Shown in pieces: positions 1 through 7,700 of a stretch of DNA of 10,660 bases (the first letter of the stretch is position 1; each line of letters starts with the position of its first letter). A program made the position numbers and the translations under genes. The stretch is taken from the NCBI GenBank assembly GCA_913056225.1, contig CAJXMQ010000030.1:1-10660 (forward strand), written 5' to 3'. The notes beneath the pieces were generated by a model that was given only the letters and a program-made list of their open reading frames with translations, was not told the origin of the DNA and made no database searches. Source of the DNA: an uncultured Micrococcales bacterium. GTDB lineage: Bacteria; Actinomycetota; Actinomycetes; Actinomycetales; Microbacteriaceae.

Positions 1-299
1 CTCGCCTCACTGGCTTTGCCACCAGTTCTGTCAATCGGAATCTGTCCCGTTGCCTTGAAAAACCAACGGGTCAATAAGCCTTTGATTCCCTTACCGGTGA
101 AGTAATCGCTTTTGGCCAAAAAAGTCACCGGTCTTGAGCATTTCAGTGGCAAAAATATGCTGTCTGAGAAGGACAGGTGATTGCTCGCCAGAATTGCACC
201 GCCGGATTTTGGAACATTTTCGGAGCCGGTTGACCATGGCCTGAAAAGCACGTGGAGTATCGGGCCGATGATAAAAGTTTTCAGAAAAAGGTAGGTCAT
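1..299 (-). CDS. plsC: 1-acyl-sn-glycerol-3-phosphate acyltransferase (PlsC family), C-terminus cut by window edge
   Basis: The start ATG lies at 299-297 and 99 codons are visible before the window edge; the family is usually about 220-260 residues, so more than half is missing. Visible motifs: the catalytic acyltransferase box NHLSFSD, with H41 and D46 in HX4D spacing, and the second block GQIPIDR (residues 85-91), which helps bind glycerol phosphate. A short hydrophobic N-terminus (about residues 4-19) suggests membrane association. The family adds the second acyl chain to lysophosphatidate at the inner face of the membrane. The ATG overlaps the TGA of the upstream glucokinase gene as ATGA, and a GGAG lies 8 bases before it inside that gene, so translational coupling is likely. 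Exact acyl acceptor is not resolvable; M. tuberculosis Rv2182c, which lies near fadD15, is the kind of homologue I expect. Confidence 0.9.
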   Translation of the reverse strand, partial: MTYLFLKTFIIGPILHVLFRPWSTGSENVPKSGGAILASNHLSFSDSIFLPLKCSRPVTFLAKSDYFTGKGIKGLLTRWFFKATGQIPIDRTGGKASEA

Positions 300-1243
300 T
301 GCAAAGACTCCGCCCTTGATATATCGGCTGCCCCTATTAGGCCCGCGTTATTACCAAGCTTAGCTGCAACCACACTTAGTTCAGGTCGGTAACCTCTGGC
401 CGGCAAGTTATTCAAATAGCTAAAGTAAATTGGCTCCGTCAACTTCTCTCCAGCTATGCTCACTCCCCCGCCAACGACGCAAATCTCTGGATCTAATACA
501 GCCACAATGCTGGCAAGGCCCTGACCTAAGTAATCACCGAGTTCACGCAGCAGGCTGAGTGCGCCAACATCGCCCTCGGTGATTGCTTGAGAAACCTCCG
601 CTCCTGTAAGAACTCCGTTTTCGCTAGCCAACTCTCTGAGCCTTCGGCCGGCTGGACCATCACTGGTTGCTAGTTTCCGGGCGGCTTTCAAAAACGCGGT
701 TCCCGATCCGTATTGCTCTAAACAGCCTCTTTGGCCGCAACCGCACTGCCGACCATTTTTGACCAATCGAATATGTCCCAGTTCACCACCGATACCAAAT
801 CCGCCCCGGATTAGTCGTCCGCTATCAATGATTGCTCCGCCAACACCGGTGCCAATGGTCAGCATCACCATTGAATCCGCATTCTTGGCACTCCCAAATC
901 GAAACTCTGCCCAAGCTGCCGCATTCGCGTCGTTTTCCAAGGAAACCGGAACAGAAACCTGTTGCTGAATCCTTGTCTTCAATGGTTCGTGACGCCACTG
1001 CAGATTTGGGCTATAGAGAATTTCGTTGCGCTCGGAATTGATAAATCCAGCCGCAGCTATTCCGACTGTGTCAACCTGATTTTCTCTCTGGAGATTATGG
1101 ATTAGCTCAACCACGGTCTCAGCCATCAGGTCTGGCTCAGCAGCAGGCGAGGGAACTTTTTTTACTTGTGATACTTCTCCATCGGGTGAGACTAAGCCGG
1201 CGGCAATCTTCGTGCCACCGATATCAATTCCAATTGAATGCAA
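296..1243 (-). CDS. glk: ROK-family glucokinase
   Basis: A 315-residue sugar kinase of the ROK family, close in size to the actinobacterial glucokinase GlkA. Counting from the chosen start: ATP-phosphate loop DIGGTK near residues 7-12, LENDANAAAWAE near 102-113 with catalytic D105, GTGVGGA near 131-137, GELGHI near 153-158, and the ROK zinc site H157 plus CGCGQRGC (C167, C169, C174). The likely reaction is ATP-dependent phosphorylation of glucose to glucose-6-phosphate in the cytoplasm; N-acetylmannosamine or another hexose cannot be excluded. I prefer the TTG at 1243-1241 because GGGAG sits 5 bases upstream and the protein then begins directly at the usual MHSIGIDIGGTK. An in-frame TTG at 1261 would add six residues but has no Shine-Dalgarno at useful distance. 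No fused DNA-binding domain is present, so it is not a ROK repressor. It is cotranscribed with the acyltransferase. Confidence 0.92.
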   Translation of the reverse strand: MHSIGIDIGGTKIAAGLVSPDGEVSQVKKVPSPAAEPDLMAETVVELIHNLQRENQVDTVGIAAAGFINSERNEILYSPNLQWRHEPLKTRIQQQVSVPVSLENDANAAAWAEFRFGSAKNADSMVMLTIGTGVGGAIIDSGRLIRGGFGIGGELGHIRLVKNGRQCGCGQRGCLEQYGSGTAFLKAARKLATSDGPAGRRLRELASENGVLTGAEVSQAITEGDVGALSLLRELGDYLGQGLASIVAVLDPEICVVGGGVSIAGEKLTEPIYFSYLNNLPARGYRPELSVVAAKLGNNAGLIGAADISRAESLQ

Positions 1244-1376
1244 TAAAGCTCCCAGCTCCAAGCGAATAGTTTAGCTTTCACTCCAAGCGGAAGAAAAACA
1301 AAATAGGGAATCAAATTAATTCCAAATCTAGAATCCCCAGGGGTTACAGTAGTAAAAATTCATTGAGGAGCCTGAG
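1244..1376. promoter_or_regulatory. Divergent promoter region between glk and fadD
   Basis: This AT-rich, 133-bp gap separates two divergently transcribed genes and must hold both promoters. For fadD, TACAGT at 1345-1350 fits the actinobacterial -10 pattern TANNNT and would give a leader of about 20 bases. The leader contains GAGGAG, six bases before the ATG at 1377. For glk, the minus strand has TAAACT at 1273-1268, which would put transcription start near 1261. Neither has a convincing -35 box. Two small dyads could be operator half-sites: CCCC-A-GGGG at 1335-1343, directly upstream of the fadD -10, and GGAAT-N7-ATTCC at 1307-1323. These are visible patterns only; no regulator is assigned. 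Confidence 0.45.
1249..1253 (-). promoter_or_regulatory. Ribosome binding site deciding the glk start
   Basis: On the minus strand GGGAG is followed by five bases (CTTTA) and then TTG at 1243. This supports the shorter glucokinase start over the in-frame TTG at 1261. Confidence 0.6.
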
Positions 1377-3167
1377 ATGAAGATCCACGAAGAGCCATTA
1401 GCTGCGGAGAGCGACCAAGACAGTAACGTCACCGACTTCCTAGAAAAAATCGCCAAAGAAGCACCTGATCAAAGTCTGTTCTCGATTCAATCTGGAGAAG
1501 CTTGGAACGACTTGAGCGTTAGGCAGTTTCATGAAGAGGTCAAAGCTGTTGCCAAAGGCTTGATTGCGACTGGCATTAAGCCTGGGCAAGGACTTGGAAT
1601 TCTCTCCCGGACTCGCTACGAGTGGACACTACTGGATTTTGCAATTTGGTATGCAGGTGCAGTCTCAGTGCCCATCTACGAATCCTCATCCTCAGAGCAA
1701 ATCAAATGGGTATTGGGCGACAGTGAATCCGTTGCCTGTTTTTTTGAAAAACCAGAACATCTTGCAAGTTTTGAATCCGTTCAGTCTTCGCTGAAAAACG
1801 TCAAATACACCTGGGTAATCGAAAATGGCGATCTCGAGCAATTGAAAACCACGGGGGCTAATATCAGCGATGATGAATTGGAGGCCAGAAGATCGGCTGC
1901 AAACTTTGAAACCTTGGCCACAATCATTTACACCAGCGGGACTACTGGGAACCCTAAGGGTTGCGAGTTGCTGCACAGAGGTTTCGTTGAGCTTTGCAAC
2001 AACGGTAAGGCGCAACTGCCCTACATCGTGAACAAAGAAAGCTCCACACTTTTGTTCTTGCCGCTGGCTCATGTGCTGGCAAGGTTTGTCTCAATTCTTT
2101 GTGTTTCTGGTGCCATGAAAGTCGGCCACCTACCAGACACCAAAAACGTGGCCGCAGGGCTCGCTAGCTTCAAGCCAACATTTCTGCTCGCAGTTCCTAG
2201 AGTTTTTGAAAAAGTCTTCAACGGGGCTCAACTGAAGGCTGAAACAGGCGGAAAAGGCAAAATCTTTGACAGAGCAGCGCAAGCGGCTATCGACTATTCA
2301 ACCGCTCTAGACTCCGAAAAGGGTCCCTCTCTGGGCCAGAAAATTCAACACAGGCTATTTGATCGCCTGGTTTACAGCAAGCTTCGAGAGGCAATGGGAG
2401 GTCGAGTCAAGTATGCAATCAGCGGTGGGGCACCACTTGGGGCAAGACTTGGTCACTTCTACAGGGGTATTGGTCTGATTGTGCTGGAGGGTTACGGACT
2501 AACCGAAACATACGCGCCAGCAACTCTTGGACGCGGTCACAAGCTGAAAATTGGAAAGGTTGGCTACTCATTGCCGGGAACTGCAGTTGGTATTGCCGAT
2601 GACGGAGAGGTTCTGCTAAAGGGTTACAACATCTTCCGTGGTTATTGGAAAAATGAAAAAGCCACTGACGAGGCGCTGGCTGATGGCTGGTTCCACACCG
2701 GCGATATCGGAGAACTGGATGACGAGGGATTTTTATCCATTACCGGTCGCAAAAAAGAAATTTTGGTCACGGCGGGTGGAAAAAATGTTGCTCCGGCCGC
2801 CTTGGAGGACCCACTCAGGGCTCATCCGTTGATCGGTCAGGTGGTTGTAATTGGCGACAAACAACCATTTGTCTCGGCTCTGATCTCGATTGACCCAGAG
2901 ATGCTTCCGGTTTGGACCAAGGGTCAAGGCATTGAGGGAATTGAAACCATTCATGATGCGATCTCCAGCGAAAAAATCAAAAAAGCAGTTCAAGCGAAGA
3001 TTGATCAGGTCAACAAGAAGTTTTCCTCCGCAGAGCAGATTAAGAAATTTGCCTTCATTGGTTCAGAGCTGACAGAGGCAAGTGGCCACATGACTCCTTC
3101 TTTGAAGGTGAAACGGGAGCGAGTTCTGGCAGATTTCGAGGAGCAGGTTACCGAGATTTACGGCTAG
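1377..3167 (+). CDS. fadD: Long-chain fatty-acid--CoA ligase (FadD15-like, AMP-forming)
   Basis: A 596-residue adenylate-forming enzyme that would activate long-chain fatty acids to acyl-CoA through an acyl-AMP intermediate. Core motifs are all present: P-loop YTSGTTGNPKG (185-195), GYGLTET (372-378), WFHTGDIGELDDEGF (438-452), the hinge GRKKEI (457-462), and the C-terminal TPSLKVKR (573-580) with the expected catalytic lysine K577. Length and the N-terminal region match bacterial long-chain synthetases related to M. tuberculosis FadD15 (about 600 residues) rather than shorter acetyl-CoA-synthetase types. No signal peptide or obvious membrane helix; probably a peripheral cytoplasmic enzyme. 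The ATG at 1377 has GAGGAG six bases upstream. It is a single-gene plus-strand unit whose TAG stop overlaps the TAG of the convergent deformylase gene. The nearby acyltransferase makes a lipid-synthesis role sensible, but chain-length preference is not readable. Confidence 0.93.
   Translation: MKIHEEPLAAESDQDSNVTDFLEKIAKEAPDQSLFSIQSGEAWNDLSVRQFHEEVKAVAKGLIATGIKPGQGLGILSRTRYEWTLLDFAIWYAGAVSVPIYESSSSEQIKWVLGDSESVACFFEKPEHLASFESVQSSLKNVKYTWVIENGDLEQLKTTGANISDDELEARRSAANFETLATIIYTSGTTGNPKGCELLHRGFVELCNNGKAQLPYIVNKESSTLLFLPLAHVLARFVSILCVSGAMKVGHLPDTKNVAAGLASFKPTFLLAVPRVFEKVFNGAQLKAETGGKGKIFDRAAQAAIDYSTALDSEKGPSLGQKIQHRLFDRLVYSKLREAMGGRVKYAISGGAPLGARLGHFYRGIGLIVLEGYGLTETYAPATLGRGHKLKIGKVGYSLPGTAVGIADDGEVLLKGYNIFRGYWKNEKATDEALADGWFHTGDIGELDDEGFLSITGRKKEILVTAGGKNVAPAALEDPLRAHPLIGQVVVIGDKQPFVSALISIDPEMLPVWTKGQGIEGIETIHDAISSEKIKKAVQAKIDQVNKKFSSAEQIKKFAFIGSELTEASGHMTPSLKVKRERVLADFEEQVTEIYG
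3164..3167. other. CTAG overlap of convergent fadD and def stop codons
   Basis: The self-complementary tetramer CTAG supplies TAG to fadD on the plus strand (3165-3167) and TAG to def on the minus strand (3166-3164). There is no intergenic DNA, so any transcription terminator for either gene must lie inside the other gene. Confidence 0.95.
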
Positions 3168-3658
3168 CTGAGAAACCACTCGGCTTGCCTAATCTCAGAC
3201 ATCGACCGCTTTTTTGCCTCTGGCGTTAGCCGGTCGATGTAGAGCTTTCCTTGCAAGTGATCGCACTCGTGCTGAAACACCTGTGCCAATAAACCCTCTG
3301 CTTCAATCTCCAAGGTGGTGCCATCGAGCTGTTGGCCCGTGATCGTTACAGCTTGATGCCTTGAAACCTCGTTCCATAAACCTGGAACGCTGAGGCAACC
3401 CTCTTCAAGTAGGTTGACCTGTTCTGACACCTTGATGATTTCTGGATTGATTAGGTAGCCAAGCTGGTCATCAACCTGATAGCTGAAAACCCTCAGGTCA
3501 ACACCGATTTGATTAGCTGCAACTCCGGCTCTGCCAGGTTGATTGCAGGTGTCCAATAAGTCCTGAACCAGTTGAGCCACAGATTGCGGATCGGTAACAG
3601 TTCGGCACTCGGTTTTCAAGACAGGATCTCCGAAGATTCTTATTTCGCGTTCGGTCAA
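3164..3658 (-). CDS. def: Peptide deformylase
   Basis: A 164-residue metallo-hydrolase that removes the formyl group from the N-terminal methionine of new proteins at the ribosome exit. Three family motifs are visible: motif 1 AGVAANQIG (44-52), motif 2 EGCLSVPG (86-93) with metal-ligand C88, and motif 3 QHECDHLQG (129-137) with H130, E131 and H134. In motif 1 the first glycine of the usual GxGxAAxQ is arginine (R43), while the AAxQ part is intact; I expect the enzyme to be active. The start is TTG at 3658-3656, overlapping the TGA of the upstream ATPase gene as TTGA; it gives the usual family N-terminus (REIRIFGDPVLK), and no in-frame ATG lies nearby. It is the last gene of the pyruvate carboxylase operon. 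Its usual partner gene fmt is not in the window. Confidence 0.93.
   Translation of the reverse strand: MTEREIRIFGDPVLKTECRTVTDPQSVAQLVQDLLDTCNQPGRAGVAANQIGVDLRVFSYQVDDQLGYLINPEIIKVSEQVNLLEEGCLSVPGLWNEVSRHQAVTITGQQLDGTTLEIEAEGLLAQVFQHECDHLQGKLYIDRLTPEAKKRSMSEIRQAEWFLS
3199..3240. repeat. 10-bp perfect inverted repeat in the def 3' end, possible fadD terminator
   Basis: ACATCGACCG (3199-3208) and CGGTCGATGT (3231-3240) are perfect reverse complements separated by 22 bases. It begins 31 bases after the fadD stop, where a terminator would be expected for a convergent pair without a spacer. There is no U-rich tail, and the arms encode ordinary deformylase residues (IDR and RSM), so termination is only a suggestion. 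A 10-bp arm with a loop of this size could occur by chance in 10 kb. Confidence 0.4.
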
Positions 3659-4746
3659 ACCAATCCATCCGCGACTAGTGCGGCCAACTCCCTTGCGGCT
3701 TTTTGAGTGGCGGGGTGAAGGCTGTCAAAACTAATTTCTGCACCTGCTGCAAGCTTCGGGTCATAGGGAATGCGAACTACCGCTCTGGTACGGGTCAGGA
3801 AGTGGGATTCAATCTCATCCAGTTTCACAATTTCAGTTCCAAATGTTGCGGTGTTCAGTGCGACCACTGAGTTTCTTGCCAAATCGCCATAGCCATTTGC
3901 TTCCAACCAGGTAAGTGTTTCACTGGCCAGTCTGGCCTCGTCAACACTTCCGCCACTTACAATCACCAGTCCATCCGCACGATCCAGTACCGCCTGCATG
4001 ACACTGTGAACAATCCCTGTTCCGCAGTCAGTTAGCACCACTGAGTAGTAACGGCTGGTGATGTCTGCGACCACGTTGTAGTCACCATCATCAAATGCTT
4101 GGCTGATCATGGGATCGGTATCGCTGGCTAAAACATCCAGCCGTGTTTTGTCTCTCGACACCAAATCACTAAATGCGGTGAAGCTAGAAATCGAACTGGC
4201 CTTCAAAACTACATCTCTGACGGTCTTGGTTGTCCCTCGTTTCACACGCTCTGCTAATGTCCCGCGATCTGGGTTTGCATCAATGGCCACCACTCTGTCT
4301 TCGCGAACCTTTGCCATGGCCATGCCAATCAAAGTTGTGACAGTTGTCTTTCCAACGCCACCCTTCCTGGTCAGCACCGGAACGAATCTTGCCTCGTTAC
4401 CAAAATTTGCCCCAATTCTGGAGTCAATTCCTTTTCTGGCAGTAACTTTGCGTGAGTCTCCAAGATTTATAAGCCTGAAGCTAATTCGATAAACAAAGAG
4501 TTGCCAAAATCCTTCGGGCCTTACCCGCTCACGAGCCTTTTCCTCCAGAAGCCTGTCTGCGGTGAGCATTGCTGCCGGTTCAGGATCTGAAAATAAATCA
4601 TTGACGACCACCTCCGCGTCGGCCTCAACCTCAACGCTTTCAAACTCGTCGTTACCCATCGCATACTGACCAGTCTCAGGATCAAGTTCCAGATTCTCGT
4701 AATCAGAGTCACCTCCGACTGAGTAATCTTCAGAATCTTTTTTCAA
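3655..4746 (-). CDS. MinD/ParA-like P-loop ATPase with acidic N-terminal extension
   Basis: A 363-residue protein in two parts. Residues 1-60 are low-complexity and strongly acidic (19 Asp/Glu, only two Lys), likely disordered. A linker with the segment GFWQLFVYRISFRLINLGDSRK (79-100) precedes the ATPase, which has deviant Walker A KGGVGKTT (128-135) with signature K128 and catalytic K133, DANPDRGTL (156-164) and a Walker B-like VVLTDCGTG (236-244). The family dimerises on ATP and positions partners on membrane or nucleoid. The DANPDRGTL form resembles actinobacterial MinD-like proteins, including the ATPase part of ESX-associated EspI, but no type VII secretion genes are present here, so I do not assign that role. 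The TTG start at 4746-4744 follows GAGG by only four bases. An in-frame ATG at residue 30 lacks a good ribosome site. The 8-base gap to pyc puts it in that operon. Confidence 0.82.
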   Translation of the reverse strand: MKKDSEDYSVGGDSDYENLELDPETGQYAMGNDEFESVEVEADAEVVVNDLFSDPEPAAMLTADRLLEEKARERVRPEGFWQLFVYRISFRLINLGDSRKVTARKGIDSRIGANFGNEARFVPVLTRKGGVGKTTVTTLIGMAMAKVREDRVVAIDANPDRGTLAERVKRGTTKTVRDVVLKASSISSFTAFSDLVSRDKTRLDVLASDTDPMISQAFDDGDYNVVADITSRYYSVVLTDCGTGIVHSVMQAVLDRADGLVIVSGGSVDEARLASETLTWLEANGYGDLARNSVVALNTATFGTEIVKLDEIESHFLTRTRAVVRIPYDPKLAAGAEISFDSLHPATQKAARELAALVADGLV

Positions 4747-4754
4747 ACTTTCCT

Positions 4755-7700
4755 CTATTCGATAACTGCAATTAGGTCGCCAGCCTCAACTGGCTGAGAG
4801 CCAATGATTCCAAGCCTTGTAATCTTGCCAGATTTTGAAGCTGCAATGCTTGCTTCCATCTTCATGGCCTCGATTGTTGCTACTGGATCCCCCTGCTCAA
4901 CTTTATCTCCCACTTCAACTCTTGGTGTGACAACACCGCTAAACGGAGCCGCTGCGTGCCCAGGGTTATTTGGGTCGGCTTTTTCAGCATCAACGGTTTG
5001 CACCTCAATTGAGTAATCTCTTACGGTCACCGGTCTGAGTTGCCCGTTTAGTTTTGCCATTACGGTGCGATAACCGCGAGCATCTGCTTCACCGATTGCC
5101 TCGAGTCCAACATACAAATCCAAGCCTTTGCCAAGTGTCACCACATGTTCGGTTTCTGGCTGCAAACCATAGAGGTAATCGACCGTTGCCATATTGGCAA
5201 GGTCTCCGTAATTTTCTCTGATTCGCAAAAACTCTTCAGTTGGCTTATCAAATAACAATCTGTTCAAAGTCTGTTGAATCAACAATGAATCTTCGCCATT
5301 GAGAATCTGAAGATCCTCCTCAGAAAGCTCAACAATGTTGTTTTTCTTGGTCCTGCCTTTCAACACCTTGGTTCGGAAAGGTTCTGGCCAGCCACCAGCG
5401 GGAACACCGAGCTCGCCCTGCAGAAAGCCGATCACGGAATCTGGAATATCGAACTTTTCTGGATTCTGTTCAAACTCTTTCGGGTCTGCACTCACAGCTA
5501 CCAGGTGCAGGGCTAAGTCACCAACAACCTTGCTTGAAGGTGTCACCTTTGTGGGTCTGCCTAAAATTTTGTTGGCAGCGGCATACATATCCTCGACCAG
5601 CTCGAATCGATCTGCCAAACCAAGAGCAATCGCCTGCTGCCTCAAGTTGGAAAGCTGACCGCCTGGGATTTCATGTTTATAAACACGACCGGTAGGTCCT
5701 GGCAAACCAGACTCGAAAGGTTTGTAGATTCCGCGAACAGCTTCCCAATAAGGCTCGAAATCGGTAACCCGTTCTAGGTCAATTCCTGTGTCGCGCTCTG
5801 TATTCGCAAGACTTGCAACCAAGGCGCTGGCGGATGGCTGTGAAGTGGTTCCAGCCATCGGAGCACTGGCAACATCTACAGCGTCGACACCTACTCTGCT
5901 GGCAGCCAGAAGGGTCGCAAGTTGGCCTCCAGCGGTGTCGTGGGTGTGTAAATGAACAGGAAGGTCAAATCTATCTCTGAGCGCACTCACAAGCCGTTCT
6001 GCGGCCGCTGGACGCAATAATCCCGCCATATCTTTGATTGCCAAGATATGCGCACCGGCTGCAACCATTTGATCGGCTAGGCCGAGGTAATAATCCAAGG
6101 TATAGACGTCTTCTTTCGGGTCCAAAAGATCAGCGGTATACGAAATTCCAACCTCTGCCACAGCACCCGCATCGCGAACTGCCTTAATGGCGGGGGTCAT
6201 CTGTGAGACATCGTTCAGCGCATCAAAGATTCTAAAAATATCAACGCCTGTTTCCGCCGCCTGCTTCACAAAGGCATCTGTGACCTCGGTTGGGTATGGC
6301 GTATAGCCCACGGTGTTTCTTCCTCTGAGCAACATTTGGATGCAAACATTGGGCATGGCTGCTCTCAATTTGGACAGCCTCTCCCAAGGATCCTCGCCCA
6401 AAAACCTCAATGCCACGTCATAGGTTGCTCCACCCCACGCCTCAACGCTTAGAAGTTCTGGCAATTTATGGGCGACATAAGGTGCGGCGTTTACCAAATC
6501 CACAGTTCTTACCCTGGTTGCTAGGAGTGATTGGTGGGCGTCTCTAAATGTTGTGTCGGTAATCGCCAAAGCAGTCTGTGCTCGAAGATCTTTTGCAAAT
6601 TGCTCTGGACCAACTTTCAGCAGATGGTCTCTAGACCCCTTGGGCAAGCTTGTCTCTGCTAATTCTGGAAGCTTGCTTACCGGGCTGGCGATATTTGGCC
6701 TTTCGCCATTTGGTTTGTTAACGGTCACGCCTGCCAACCACTGCAAAATCTTGGAGCCACGGTCACGACTTGGTTTCGCGTCAAACAGCTCAGGCCTGGT
6801 GTCAATGAAGTGAGTGTTCAAATCTCCTGCGATAAATGAAGGATCATTCATAATCGACTGCAAGAAATAGACATTGGTGGCAACGCCACGGATTCTAAAC
6901 TCAGCGAGCGCTCGCTGAGAGCGAGTCACAGCCTGGGTAAAATCCCTACCCCTGGCAATTAGCTTCACAAGCATTGAATCAAAGTGTGGAGAGATTTCAG
7001 CTCCGGTGGTTACGGTTCCACCGTCCAACCTGATGCCAGCTCCGCCAGGAGAACGATAGGTCGTGATTTTGCCTGTGTCCGGGCGGAAATTACTTGAGGG
7101 GTCCTCTGTAGTTATTCGGCACTGAATGGCAAAGCCACTGGGCTTGATGTCTTTCTGATTAAGGCCCAAGTCTTTTAATGACTCCCCAGCGGCAATTCTT
7201 AACTGAGATTGCACCAGATCAACATTTGTGACCTCTTCGGTGATTGTGTGCTCCACCTGAATTCGTGGATTCATCTCAATAAACACGTGCTGGCCGGTGT
7301 TCGGCCCGTCGGTTTCGATTAGGAACTCAACGGTCCCCGCGTTTTCATAACCAATCTCAGTTGCGAAATTGATGGCGTCAACAAATAGTTGTTGTCTCAG
7401 CTCGTCATCCAAATTTGGTGCGGGGGCAATTTCCACGACCTTTTGGTTTCTTCTCTGAATTGAGCAATCGCGTTCGTGAAGGTGTATTACCCCACCCTGT
7501 GAGTCAGCAAGTATTTGCACCTCAATGTGTCTAGGTCTGATTACTGCCTGCTCCAAAAACACTCTGGCATCGCCAAAGGCGCTCTCAGCCTCCCGCATGG
7601 ATTGTTCAAGTGCCTGCTCTAGCTCATGCTCTTGGTCAACCCTGCGCATGCCACGGCCACCACCGCCTGCAACTGCTTTCACAAATAGTGGAAAACTAAT

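Noticed and set aside
93..132. 8-bp inverted repeat ACCGGTGA / TCACCGGT enclosing the 12-bp palindrome TTTTGGCCAAAA in plsC
   Set aside because: The two symmetries are not centred on each other, and the codons are fixed by a conserved acyltransferase segment; each is within chance expectation.
1244..1261. Longer glucokinase start at TTG 1261
   Set aside because: No Shine-Dalgarno at proper spacing, and it would add six residues ahead of the normal family N-terminus; a leaderless TTG is possible but less likely.
1692..2072. Minus-strand open frame of 126 codons opposite fadD
   Set aside because: It overlaps the catalytic core codons of fadD, has no recognisable motif, and no promoter or ribosome site was seen.
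4109..4492. Plus-strand open frame of 127 codons opposite the MinD-like ATPase gene
   Set aside because: It mirrors the conserved Walker A and A' codons of the minus-strand gene; composition is typical of an antisense shadow.
3655..4746. Type VII secretion (ESX) locus suggested by the EspI-like ATPase
   Set aside because: No EccB, EccC, EccD, EsxA/B or mycosin genes lie in the window; the neighbours are pyc and def.
5335..5658. Plus-strand open frame of 107 codons opposite pyc
   Set aside because: It is antisense to conserved pyc codons, has no homology I recognise, and fits the usual shadow frame of a long gene.
5833..5859. 8-bp perfect inverted repeat (GATGGCTG / CAGCCATC, 11-base loop) in pyc
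   Set aside because: Arms encode part of a conserved carboxyltransferase stretch (MAGTTSQPSA), and several 8-bp arm pairs with such loops are expected by chance in 10 kb.
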